59,732 nt of DNA, from positions 1-59,732 of the forward strand of contig NZ_CABUCJ010000001.1 in assembly GCF_902490045.1 (NCBI RefSeq), in the 5' to 3' direction. Of the stretch, positions 44,368 through 52,612 are shown piece after piece. The stretch's first letter is position 1. Every line of letters starts with the position of its first letter. The notes below the pieces were generated by a model. That model was not told where the DNA came from, searched no databases, and was given only the letters and a program-made list of their open reading frames with translations. Both the position numbers and the translations under genes were made by a program. This DNA comes from an uncultured Anaerotruncus sp. Lineage in GTDB: Bacteria; Bacillota; Clostridia; Oscillospirales; Ruminococcaceae.

Positions 44368-44436
44368 ATGTCGTTTCTATCAAAGGAGTTTCACGACGCC
44401 CGTCCGGGCGTCCGGCTGAAAAAGATTCTTAAATAA
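44368..44436 (+). CDS. possible 22-residue leader peptide
   Basis: ATG 44368 to TAA 44436 encodes MSFLSKEFHDARPGVRLKKI plus two residues. The ribosome site (GGCAGGG) is weak. It ends 14 bp before the adaptor gene, and a GC hairpin lies inside it, so translation could affect expression of the exporter. It could also be a chance frame. Confidence 0.25.
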   Translation: MSFLSKEFHDARPGVRLKKILK

Positions 44437-44450
44437 AGGGGTTATAAGGA

Positions 44451-46133
44451 ATGCTGGGGATAAAAAAGAAAAATCCGGAATCCACCGCGCCCGGCGCGGA
44501 ACAGGAGACGCCGAATCCCGCCGGGGTGAATCAGGACATCGCCCGCTTTACCAAGCGCAAATCCCACAAAAAACGGATTGTCATCGCCGTGGTGGCGGTT
44601 GTGGCGGTCGGGGCGATCGGATGGAAGTTCCTCTTTGCGAGCGCGCCGGTGATGGCCCCGGTCGCGTCCACCACCCTGCAGAAGTCCGACCTGGTCAACA
44701 GCATCAGCCTGACCGGCACGGTGGAGAGCGCGGAGGCCTCCTATGTACATACGACCCTCAACAGCACGGTGAACACCGTGGCGGTAAAGGTCGGGGACCG
44801 CGTGGAGGCGGGCGATCTGCTTGCCCAGCTCGACACCTCCGATCTTGAACTGTCGATCGCGGAACAGCAGGCGGTCATCAACAAGGCTTCCCGCCAGAAC
44901 CAGTACGCGATGGAAAACGCGCAGAAGAAGCTCGAGGACGCCAAGAGCGACATTTCCAACAACGTCGACGCGGAGCTGATCGCGGCGGAAAACGCCCTGC
45001 GCAGCGCGCAGCAGAACCTGAACGACGCGCGCCGCGACCTCAACGAGCACAAGGACGACCTCGATCATGCGGACGAGGTGATGAACAACCTTGAGAAGAA
45101 ACTCAACCGTGCGCGAAATGAATACCAGGACGCAGAAAAGAAATATCAGATCGCCGAGCGGGAACATAAGAATAACGGCACCCCGATCCCGCAGGACGTT
45201 ATCGATGAGCTTGATCGTTCGGAGAAGGCTTACGACGAGGCGCTCAAGGAATGGCAGAAGAACGACAACGAATACGGTGGCGATCTGAGCAGCTACAGCA
45301 AGGAGTACCGCTCCGCGCGTATCGCCTATGAGAACGCGCTCGCCAACAAGAACGCGATTGAAAACAGCGTCAACCGCAACCTCGACAACCTGCAGGACAG
45401 CATCAGGGGGCAGGAGATCGACGGAGACCTCACCTCCCAGCAGATCTCCCTCAAGAAGCTGCAGAAGGACCTCTCGGAGTCCACCGTTACCGCGCCGATC
45501 TCCGGTACCGTGACGGCGGTCTACGCCAAGGAGGGGGTCCCCGCCTCCGGGCTGCTCTTCGTGATCGAGAACACCGACGACCTGCTCGTAAAGACCTCCC
45601 TCAAGGAGTATGACGTTGCGTCTGTCCAGGAGGGGATGCTCACAGAGATCAAGTCGGACGCCACCGGCGAAGAGGTGTTTGAAGGAGAGGTTGGCCGCAT
45701 CTACCCCACGGCGGTCAAGGCCGCGGACGGCTCCACCAAGACGGACGGCGGCGTCGAGTTCGAGACGGAGGTCAACCTCATCAATCCCGCTTCCACCGGG
45801 CTGCGCGTCGGCATGAACGTCCGCCTCAGCATCGTCACGCAGAAGAAGGAGAACGTCTGGGCCGTCCCGTTTGAGGCGGTGGGGACCGACGCCGAGGGAC
45901 AGAGCGTGGTCTATGTCGCCAAGCCCAACGAGGAGGGTGCGATGATTGCGACGGCCGTTCCCGTGACCACCGGTATGGAGACCGACTTCTATCTCGAGAT
46001 CTCTTCCGACGGGCTAGCGGACGGCGATCAGGTGCTCTCCGACGCGAGCACGGTCATCCCCGGCATGCCGGTCGCGCTGGCTTCCGCCATGGCCGGCGGC
46101 GCGGTTCCCGCGGGCGCCGTAATGGAGGGCTGA
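44451..46133 (+). CDS. MacA/HlyD-family efflux adaptor subunit
   Basis: 560 residues. A cytoplasmic N-terminus (~45) is followed by one membrane helix (IVIAVVAVVAVGAIGWKFLF), then a split biotinyl-lipoyl domain (VNTVAVKVGDRVEAGDLLAQ early, TVTAPISGTVTAVYAKEGVP late). It flanks an unusually long coiled coil of ~220 residues rich in Asn, Asp and Lys, then a beta-barrel domain. In a Gram-positive cell the adaptor would reach into the wall rather than to an outer-membrane channel. It forms an operon with the ABC genes that follow 2 bp later. Confidence 0.92.
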   Translation: MLGIKKKNPESTAPGAEQETPNPAGVNQDIARFTKRKSHKKRIVIAVVAVVAVGAIGWKFLFASAPVMAPVASTTLQKSDLVNSISLTGTVESAEASYVHTTLNSTVNTVAVKVGDRVEAGDLLAQLDTSDLELSIAEQQAVINKASRQNQYAMENAQKKLEDAKSDISNNVDAELIAAENALRSAQQNLNDARRDLNEHKDDLDHADEVMNNLEKKLNRARNEYQDAEKKYQIAEREHKNNGTPIPQDVIDELDRSEKAYDEALKEWQKNDNEYGGDLSSYSKEYRSARIAYENALANKNAIENSVNRNLDNLQDSIRGQEIDGDLTSQQISLKKLQKDLSESTVTAPISGTVTAVYAKEGVPASGLLFVIENTDDLLVKTSLKEYDVASVQEGMLTEIKSDATGEEVFEGEVGRIYPTAVKAADGSTKTDGGVEFETEVNLINPASTGLRVGMNVRLSIVTQKKENVWAVPFEAVGTDAEGQSVVYVAKPNEEGAMIATAVPVTTGMETDFYLEISSDGLADGDQVLSDASTVIPGMPVALASAMAGGAVPAGAVMEG

Positions 46134-46135
46134 GC

Positions 46136-46885
46136 ATGAGCGACGAAAAACTTGCCTGGAGCCCCATGCCGGAAGGCGACCTGATCATTGACATGCGGGG
46201 AATCTACAAGCGCTTTTACATCGGCCAGCCCAACGAGCTGGAAATCCTCAAGGGCATCGACCTGCAGGTCGGACGGGGGGAGTTTGTTTCGATCGTCGGC
46301 GCTTCCGGCTCGGGCAAGTCGACGCTGATGAACATCATCGGCGCGCTCGACCGGCCGACAGAGGGCAGCTACACCCTCGACGGGGTGCCAATGCGCGACG
46401 TGCCCGACAACATGCTCTCGGAAATCCGCAACTGCAAAATCGGGTTCGTCTTCCAGACCTTCAACCTTATCCCGCGCACCTCGGCGCTGCGCAACGTTGA
46501 GCTGCCGATGCTCTATTCGGGCATGGGCGCTTCGGCCCGCAGCCGCCGCGCGAAGGAGCTGCTCGACCTCGTCGGCATGGCGGACCGGATGAAGCACCAG
46601 CCCAGCGAGCTGTCGGGCGGGCAGAAACAGCGTGTGGCCATCGCGCGCGCGATGGCCAACGATCCGGCGATCATCCTCGCGGACGAGCCGACCGGCGCGC
46701 TCGACACCCAGACGGGCCACATGGTGATGGACCTCTTCCACCGGCTGCACCGGGAGGAGGGGAAGACGATCGTGCTGATCACCCACAACCCCGAGCTCGC
46801 CGCCGAGACCGAACGGATCGTTACGATCAGCGACGGGCGGATCATCCGGACCGAGAAGGGAGGGTTGCCGCGTGCAGCTGTTTGA
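46136..46885 (+). CDS. MacB/LolD-type ABC transporter ATP-binding protein
   Basis: 249 residues. Walker A is GASGSGKST, the ABC signature LSGGQKQRVAIARA and Walker B IILADEPTGALD; the D-loop and the H-loop (VLITHNPEL) are intact. The N-terminal ~20 residues are extra. It overlaps the permease gene by 14 bp. It powers the MacB-type mechanotransmitter. Confidence 0.95.
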   Translation: MSDEKLAWSPMPEGDLIIDMRGIYKRFYIGQPNELEILKGIDLQVGRGEFVSIVGASGSGKSTLMNIIGALDRPTEGSYTLDGVPMRDVPDNMLSEIRNCKIGFVFQTFNLIPRTSALRNVELPMLYSGMGASARSRRAKELLDLVGMADRMKHQPSELSGGQKQRVAIARAMANDPAIILADEPTGALDTQTGHMVMDLFHRLHREEGKTIVLITHNPELAAETERIVTISDGRIIRTEKGGLPRAAV

Positions 46886-48155
46886 AAACATCGCCCTCGC
46901 GGTCGCGGGCCTGCGCGCCAACAAGATGCGCGCGCTGCTCACGATGCTCGGCATCATCATCGGCATCGGCTCGGTCATCACGATCATGACGGTCGGCGAC
47001 GCGATGACCAGCTCGGTCACCGCGGTCTTCAACGACATGGGCGCCAACTCCTTCCAGCTGATGATGTCCGACAAGCCGGATGAAAACGGGGCCCTCAACT
47101 GGAACCGCAGCTATGAGGCGGAGGACTATATTAACGACGACATGCTCGACCTCTACACCGAACGGTTTGCCGACGAGATCGACTGCTGGGCGGTCACGGT
47201 CAACGCGGGCAACGGACGGGCGCAGGTGGGCCGCAGGCAGGCGGACTCCTGGGTCTATGGCGTCAACGCAAACGCCCTTGGCATCCAGAATATCAAGCCG
47301 ATCGCGGGCCACGACCTCAACGAACGGGAGGTCAGCGGCGGCAAATACGTCGCGGTCGTCTCTAAGGGAATGCTCGAAAAGCTGATGCCCGGCACGACCC
47401 CGCAGCAGGCGCTCGGTCAGGAGATCAAGGTGCGGCTGACGGGAGGGCTCTATACCTTCAGCGTCGTGGGAGTCTACGATTACCAGATCACCGGCATCAT
47501 GGCGAGCATGGCTGGGGATACCTCCCGCCAAATGTTTATCCCTGTGGGGGTGGCCAAGCAGATCGCCAAGGACGGCGGCGCGGACGCGAAAAACGTCGAC
47601 GGCTACTACGCCGTGCAGGTGAAGGCGAAGGCGGGCGTGGACGTGCAGGATTTTGCCGACCGCACCGCGGAGTTCTTCAACCGCTCCTTCTACCGGGACA
47701 ACAAATATGTCGAGATCGTGTCCCAGAACATGGACAGCATGATCGGCCAGATGACCGCGACCATGAGCACGATGAAGATGGCGGTTTCGGTCATCGCGGC
47801 GATCTCGCTGCTCGTGGGCGGCATCGGCGTCATGAACATCATGCTCGTTTCGGTCACCGAGCGGACCCGCGAAATCGGCACCCGCAAGGCGCTCGGCGCC
47901 AAGAACAGCGCCATCCGCGTGCAGTTCATCGTCGAATCGATGATCATCTGCCTGATCGGCGGCACCATCGGCGTCCTGCTCGGCACGACGCTCGGGCGGC
48001 TCGGTTCGGTCGTGCTCGGCGCGCCGAGCTGGCCGTCGCCGTCAGTCGTGCTGGTGGCCGTCACCTTCTCAATGGCGATCGGCGTCTTCTTTGGATACTA
48101 CCCCGCGAACAAGGCGGCGAAGCTCGACCCGATCGAGGCGCTGCGCTACGAATAA
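46872..48155 (+). CDS. MacB/FtsX-type ABC transporter permease
   Basis: 427 residues. N-terminal membrane helix (MRALLTMLGIIIGIGSVITI), a large extracytoplasmic domain (~50-290), then three membrane helices near the C-terminus with VSVTERTREIGTRKALGAK. GTG start behind GGGAGGG. With the adaptor and ATPase it makes a macrolide/peptide-type exporter; the substrate is unknown. Confidence 0.93.
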   Translation: MQLFENIALAVAGLRANKMRALLTMLGIIIGIGSVITIMTVGDAMTSSVTAVFNDMGANSFQLMMSDKPDENGALNWNRSYEAEDYINDDMLDLYTERFADEIDCWAVTVNAGNGRAQVGRRQADSWVYGVNANALGIQNIKPIAGHDLNEREVSGGKYVAVVSKGMLEKLMPGTTPQQALGQEIKVRLTGGLYTFSVVGVYDYQITGIMASMAGDTSRQMFIPVGVAKQIAKDGGADAKNVDGYYAVQVKAKAGVDVQDFADRTAEFFNRSFYRDNKYVEIVSQNMDSMIGQMTATMSTMKMAVSVIAAISLLVGGIGVMNIMLVSVTERTREIGTRKALGAKNSAIRVQFIVESMIICLIGGTIGVLLGTTLGRLGSVVLGAPSWPSPSVVLVAVTFSMAIGVFFGYYPANKAAKLDPIEALRYE

Positions 48156-48161
48156 AACTTA

Positions 48162-48195
48162 CCAAAAAGGACGGGCTTTTGCCCGTCCTTTTTGG
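48162..48195 (+). terminator. terminator of the exporter operon
   Basis: A 15-bp perfect stem, CCAAAAAGGACGGGC (48162-48176) with 48181-48195, has loop TTTT. It lies 6 bp after the permease stop. Confidence 0.9.
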
Positions 48196-48197
48196 AA

Positions 48198-48225
48198 TTG
48201 CGCCGGTCGGACAACATGGTATAAT
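48198..48225 (+). promoter_or_regulatory. fba promoter
   Basis: TTGCGC (48198-48203) and TATAAT (48220-48225) are 16 bp apart, between the exporter terminator and fba. Confidence 0.6.
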
Positions 48226-48269
48226 AGAGTTGTTCAGGCAATCCGATATTTTGGAAGGAGCTGTTTTTT

Positions 48270-49208
48270 ATGCCGTTGGTCACTACCACCGAAATGTTCA
48301 AAAAAGCCTATGAGGGCGGGTACGCGGTCGGCGCGTTCAACGTCAACAACATGGAGATCGTCCAGGGGATCACCGAGGCCGCATCCGAATTGAAGGCGCC
48401 GGTCATCCTGCAGGTTTCCGCGGGCGCGCGCAAATACGCCAAGCACGCCTACCTTGTCAAGCTGGTCGAGGCGGCCGTCGTCGACTGCCCCGATATCCCC
48501 ATCGCGCTGCACCTTGACCACGGCGCGAATTTTGAGATCTGCAAATCCTGCATCGACGGCGGGTTTACCTCGGTCATGATCGACGGCAGCTCCCGCTCCT
48601 TTGCGGACAACATCGCCGAGACCCGCAGGGTCGTCGAATACGCCCACGCGCACGGTGTCGTGGTCGAGGCAGAGCTGGGCAAGCTCGCCGGCATCGAGGA
48701 CGCCGTCAACGTCGCGGCGGACGACGCGCAGTTCACCAACCCCGCCGAGGTCGAGGAGTTCGTCAGCAAGACGGGCGTCGACTCGCTCGCCATCGCCATC
48801 GGCACCAGCCACGGCGCCTACAAGTTCAAACCCGGCCAGAAGCCGCAGCTGCGCTTCGACATTCTCGAAGAGGTCAGCCGCCGCCTGCCAGGCTTCCCGA
48901 TCGTCCTGCACGGCGCTTCCTCCGTCCCGCAGGACCTCGTGAAGGTCATCAACCAGTACGGCGGAGCGATGCCCGACGCGATCGGCATCCCCGAGGAGAT
49001 GCTGCGCCAGGCGGCCGCGATGGCGGTCTGCAAGATCAACATCGATTCGGACGTGCGCGTTGCGATGACCGCCGCCATCCGCAGGTACATGGCGGAGAAC
49101 CCCAGCCACTTCGACCCGCGCCAGTACCTGACCCCGGCGCGCACCGCGGTCAGGGAGATGGTCTCCCACAAGATCACCGAAGTGCTCGGCTGCGCCGGAA
49201 AGGCATAA
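48270..49208 (+). CDS. fba: class II fructose-1,6-bisphosphate aldolase
   Basis: 312 residues. Zinc ligands sit in ALHLDHGANFEICK and IVLHGASSVPQDL, with a third His in GTSHGAYK. The GAFNVNNMEIVQ N-terminus and CKINIDSDVR phosphate-binding segment are typical. Glycolysis/gluconeogenesis, cytoplasmic. AAGGAGC lies upstream; a monocistronic unit between two terminators. Confidence 0.96.
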   Translation: MPLVTTTEMFKKAYEGGYAVGAFNVNNMEIVQGITEAASELKAPVILQVSAGARKYAKHAYLVKLVEAAVVDCPDIPIALHLDHGANFEICKSCIDGGFTSVMIDGSSRSFADNIAETRRVVEYAHAHGVVVEAELGKLAGIEDAVNVAADDAQFTNPAEVEEFVSKTGVDSLAIAIGTSHGAYKFKPGQKPQLRFDILEEVSRRLPGFPIVLHGASSVPQDLVKVINQYGGAMPDAIGIPEEMLRQAAAMAVCKINIDSDVRVAMTAAIRRYMAENPSHFDPRQYLTPARTAVREMVSHKITEVLGCAGKA

Positions 49209-49222
49209 TCGGTTTTATCGGG

Positions 49223-49255
49223 AAAAGCCCGGCGGACGGCATCCGCCGGGCTTTT
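49223..49255 (+). terminator. fba terminator
   Basis: A 14-bp stem, AAAAGCCCGGCGGA (49223-49236) with 49242-49255, is followed by TTGCG. The T-run TTTTTT ends the right arm. Confidence 0.9.
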
Positions 49256-49305
49256 TTGCGTCAGACCGCGTCCGGCGCGCATAGGATGGGGCAGGAGGTG
49301 AGCGC

Positions 49306-49485
49306 ATGGCACCGTACTATTATGGCCCGCGCCCGGTGCAGACCCCGATGCGGCACCACGGACGCAACTGGCCGACCAATATCAATGCTCCCGGCATGCA
49401 CTCCTTTCAGAGGGGGCCGCGAAGCATCTATGAGGAGCAGGAGTACTTCCGCACCAATCCATACGGCCGCCCGCTGTCCCGCTGA
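49306..49485 (+). CDS. 59-residue Tyr/Pro/Arg-rich protein, function unknown
   Basis: ATG 49306 follows GGAGGTGAGCGC, a near-perfect ribosome site. The peptide starts MAPYYYGPRPVQTPMRHHGR and ends YEEQEYFRTNPYGRPLSR. It is rich in Tyr, Pro, Arg and His, without hydrophobic segments. The composition is like small spore-coat-associated proteins of Clostridia, but I cannot assign a family. It is bounded by terminators on both sides. Confidence 0.65.
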   Translation: MAPYYYGPRPVQTPMRHHGRNWPTNINAPGMHSFQRGPRSIYEEQEYFRTNPYGRPLSR

Positions 49486-49494
49486 GGGAAGGGA

Positions 49495-49522
49495 AAGCGG
49501 CGGGGCGCACGCCCCGCCGCTT
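49495..49522. terminator. bidirectional terminator between two small genes
   Basis: A 12-bp perfect stem, AAGCGGCGGGGC (49495-49506) with 49511-49522, lies between convergent small genes. Confidence 0.75.
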
Positions 49523-49541
49523 AATCTATGGAAAGCCGGAG

Positions 49542-49715
49542 TTATCCCTCGGCCATCATCCGGTGGGCGAACCGGCGCATATCCTCGATCGAGTGGATCT
49601 CGCCGGCATGCTCGTTGATCGCGAGCTTTACCTCCAGCGGAAGCGCGTCGAAATAGCTGGCCATCGTCACGTCCGCGCCGAACCCGAACGAAAAAAAGTT
49701 CGGATACTCCTGCAT
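49542..49715 (-). CDS. 57-residue protein, function unknown
   Basis: ATG 49715 lies behind GCGGAGGTGATTTTC, a strong ribosome site; the longer open frame is rejected. The sequence MQEYPNFFSFGFGADVTMAS opens it. A helical part follows, KLAINEHAGEIHSIEDMRRF, and the end is MMAEG. Small soluble protein, probably conserved in related Clostridia, of no known role. Confidence 0.7.
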   Translation of the reverse strand: MQEYPNFFSFGFGADVTMASYFDALPLEVKLAINEHAGEIHSIEDMRRFAHRMMAEG

Positions 49716-50027
49716 GAAAATCACCTCCGCAGATAGCTTGCGCGGAATTTGCGATTCCATGTGAGCAATTTCTGGATATCGGAAAGACCGGGTGACGGCC
49801 CGGACCTTTCTCGTCCGGCGGAACGCCTCCGGACAAAAACCCAAAAAGCATCAGCCGGTATGGCCCTTGCGACAGCAATTCGCGGCATTGAAACCCGGAC
49901 AGGAAATTTACAACTTGGCGGATGAATTCGGCTGATTTGTCGATTACTTTGCACAACCCCTCTTTTCTTTGTGCGCCGGATGTGTTATAGTGTGGAAAGA
50001 AAAAACTGGAAGGGAAGAGAAGACAGG

Positions 50028-51134
50028 ATGGAACCGTCAAAGGTCTATTACACCAACCTCCACACCACGCTTGAGGAGAACCTGCTGCAAAAGCTCCGCC
50101 GGCTCGTCAAGGCGGCGGGAATCGATTCGATCGATTTCAAAAACAAATACGCGGCGATCAAAATCCACTTCGGGGAGCCGGGCAACCTCGCCTTCCTGCG
50201 CCCGAACTTTTCCAAGGTGATCGCCGACATCGTCAAGGAAAACGGCGGCAAGCCGTTTTTGACCGATTGCAACACCCTCTATGTCGGGCGGCGCAAGAAC
50301 GCGCTCGACCACATCGAGGCGGCCTATGAAAACGGCTACACCCCCTTTTCGACCGGCTGCCAGATCCTGATCGGCGACGGGCTCAAGGGCACCGACGAGC
50401 AGATTGTCCCGATCGACGGGGAATATGTGAAGGAGGCGAAGATCGGCCGCGCGGTGATGGATGCGGACATCGTCATCAGCCTCACCCATTTCAAGGCGCA
50501 CGAATGCACCGGAATCGGCGGCGCGATCAAAAACCTCGGCATGGGCTGCGGCTCCCGTGCTGGCAAGATGGAGATGCACTCGGCGGGCAAGCCGTTCGTC
50601 GACCGGAGCCTGTGCGTCAGCTGCGGCATGTGCTTTAAAAACTGTGCGCACGGCGCGATCTCCTTCCCGGAGAAAAAGGCGCAGATCGACCATGACAAGT
50701 GCGTCGGCTGCGGACGCTGCATCGGCGTCTGTCCGGCCGACGCGGTGCAGGCCGCGCAGGACGAGGCGTTCGACATCCTCAACAGGAAGATGTCCGAGTA
50801 CGCGTGGGCGGTCGTCAAGGGCCGTCCGGGCTTCCATGTCAGCCTGGTGCTCGACGTGTCCCCCTTCTGCGACTGCCACCCCGAAAACGACGTGCCGATC
50901 GTGCCCGACGTGGGCATCTTCGCCTCCTTCGACCCGGTGGCGCTCGATACCGCCTGCGCCGACGCGGTCAACGGGCAGCCGGTCCTTCCCGACAGCCTGC
51001 TCGCCAAACGGGGCGCGGCGGAAAAGGACCACTTCCACGCGCTGCATCCCGACACCAACTGGCGGATCGGCATTGAGCAGGCCGTCAAGATGGGGATGGG
51101 AAGCGCGGAATACGAGCTGGTTGAGATCAAATAG
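50028..51134 (+). CDS. DUF362 protein with two [4Fe-4S] clusters
   Basis: 368 residues. The DUF362 domain (IKIHFGEPGNLAFLRPNF, NLGMGCGSRAGKMEMHS) surrounds a ferredoxin insert with CVSCGMCFKNC and CVGCGRCIGVC at about residues 190-235, eight cluster cysteines in all, plus a further CDCH. ATG 50028 follows AGGGAAGAG; an upstream in-frame start is rejected. A monocistronic unit with its own terminator. The role of DUF362 proteins is not established; a cytoplasmic electron-transfer role is likely. Confidence 0.9.
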   Translation: MEPSKVYYTNLHTTLEENLLQKLRRLVKAAGIDSIDFKNKYAAIKIHFGEPGNLAFLRPNFSKVIADIVKENGGKPFLTDCNTLYVGRRKNALDHIEAAYENGYTPFSTGCQILIGDGLKGTDEQIVPIDGEYVKEAKIGRAVMDADIVISLTHFKAHECTGIGGAIKNLGMGCGSRAGKMEMHSAGKPFVDRSLCVSCGMCFKNCAHGAISFPEKKAQIDHDKCVGCGRCIGVCPADAVQAAQDEAFDILNRKMSEYAWAVVKGRPGFHVSLVLDVSPFCDCHPENDVPIVPDVGIFASFDPVALDTACADAVNGQPVLPDSLLAKRGAAEKDHFHALHPDTNWRIGIEQAVKMGMGSAEYELVEIK

Positions 51135-51139
51135 CATGA

Positions 51140-51169
51140 AAAAGCCTCCCGCTTAAGCGGGAGGCTTTT
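51140..51169. terminator. bidirectional terminator between DUF362 gene and prs
   Basis: A 15-bp stem with almost no loop, AAAAGCCTCCCGCTT (51140-51154) with 51155-51169, serves the convergent genes. Confidence 0.85.
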
Positions 51170-51189
51170 TTGCAGGCGGTAGGCCGCCG

Positions 51190-52347
51190 TCACTGGATCC
51201 GGTAACCATGCTTCAGGAGCAGCTGGCGGATCTTTTCGTGCGGGTCGATGATCGCGCTGACCGACATGTCGTGGTTGATCGCGGCGATGAAGTAGGCGAT
51301 ATACTTGGAGACGTCGACTTCGTGGAACCACTCGCGCGAAAGCAGCTCGGGGGAGCGGTAGGTGAGGTTGGTGCCAAAGACGCCGGAGACAAGTCCCTCG
51401 TCGTAGGCCCGGTCGAACTCGTCGAGGCCGTTTGTGAAGATCGCGTAGGTGGCGTAGGCGAAGATGCGCGAGGCATTGCGCTTTTTCAGCTCGCGCGCGA
51501 CTTCGAGCATCGACTCGCCCGACGAGATGATGTCGTCCGCGATGAAGACGTCCTTGCCCTCGAGGGTGTTGCCGAGATACTCGTGCGCCACGATGGGATT
51601 GCGCCCGTTGACGACGCGTGCATAGTCGCGGCGCTTGTAGAACATGCCCAGGTCGATGCCGAGCACGGAGGCATAGTACATGTTGCGGCTCATCGCGCCC
51701 TCGTCCGGGCTGACGACCATCAGGTGCTCGCGGTCGAGCCGGATGTCCGGGATGCTGCGCAGCAGGCATTTGAGGACCTGGTAGGAGGGAGTGACGTTGT
51801 CGAAGCCCATGAGGGGGACCGCGTTCTGCACGCGCGGGTCGTGCGCGTCGAAGGTGACGATGTTGGAGACGCCCATGTTCTGGAGCTCCTGGAGCGCCAC
51901 GGCGCAGTCGAGCGACTCCCGGTAGTTGCGGCGGTGCTGGCGGCTGCCGTAGAGCATCGGCATGATGACCGTGATGCGGTGCGCCTTGCCGCTGGCGGCC
52001 TGGATCAGCCGCTTCAGATCCTGGAAATGGTCGTCGGGGGACATGGCGTTCTGCCGCCCGAAGACGTTGTAGGTGCAGCTGTAGTTGCCGACGTCCACGA
52101 TGAAGAAGAGATCGTCCCCGCGGATGGTCGATTTGATAAGGCCCTTGCCGTCGCCGGAGGAAAAACGGGGACATTCGCTTTCGACGATGTAGCTGTCCTT
52201 ATAAAGTGGGCTGCCGTCCGCCCACTTCACAAGGTGCGCGTCGATCTTCTCGGTCAGTTCGCGCGCGCCGGTCAGGCTGATCAGTCCAAGTTCCGCCACC
52301 CGGTCACCCGACCGGAAGATGTCTTCCGCATCAATCTGCCCTGCCAT
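51190..52347 (-). CDS. prs: ribose-phosphate pyrophosphokinase
   Basis: 385 residues, ~65 longer than the common PRPP synthase because of the N-terminal part. The PRPP loop is VFIADDIISSGESMLEVA, with VSPDEGAMSRNMYYA and NIVTFDAHDPRVQNAVPL upstream, so the catalytic parts are there. This long form recurs in Clostridia and may differ in regulation. It makes PRPP for nucleotide and aromatic amino acid synthesis. AAGGAGCG lies upstream of the ATG. Confidence 0.9.
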   Translation of the reverse strand: MAGQIDAEDIFRSGDRVAELGLISLTGARELTEKIDAHLVKWADGSPLYKDSYIVESECPRFSSGDGKGLIKSTIRGDDLFFIVDVGNYSCTYNVFGRQNAMSPDDHFQDLKRLIQAASGKAHRITVIMPMLYGSRQHRRNYRESLDCAVALQELQNMGVSNIVTFDAHDPRVQNAVPLMGFDNVTPSYQVLKCLLRSIPDIRLDREHLMVVSPDEGAMSRNMYYASVLGIDLGMFYKRRDYARVVNGRNPIVAHEYLGNTLEGKDVFIADDIISSGESMLEVARELKKRNASRIFAYATYAIFTNGLDEFDRAYDEGLVSGVFGTNLTYRSPELLSREWFHEVDVSKYIAYFIAAINHDMSVSAIIDPHEKIRQLLLKHGYRIQ

Positions 52348-52574
52348 TCATAACGCTCCTTTTCGTTCCGCGGTCCGCAAGGGCCCGCCGATCCTTTTCT
52401 GTGGCCCGAATTATGCAAAATCGGGTCGAAAAAACACAATTTGATTATACATGATCGTTTCAAGAATGTATACGGTTTTCACCCCTGAATGTAAAAAATG
52501 GGTAATCTCTACAAATTTCGAGATCGGCTCGGAAAAGATTTGTCCGTTGCCGTCATATACCGCTTTAAAGGGGC
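52348..52574. other. intergenic region upstream of prs
   Basis: No gene seen. TATAAT on the minus strand near 52443-52448 could be the prs -10, but no good -35 lies at the right distance. The rest shows no strong structure. Confidence 0.4.
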
Positions 52575-52612
52575 AAAAAGGCCGGGACCGCGCGCGCGGT
52601 CCCGGCCTTTTT
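52575..52612 (-). terminator. terminator of the cofE-like gene
   Basis: An 18-bp stem, AAAAAGGCCGGGACCGCG (52575-52592) with 52595-52612, starts right at the stop codon and has a T-run on each strand. Confidence 0.85.

Noticed and set aside
50336..52174. 612-codon minus-strand open frame
   Set aside because: It crosses the DUF362 gene antisense and prs in the wrong frame and contains no domain; both real genes are clear.
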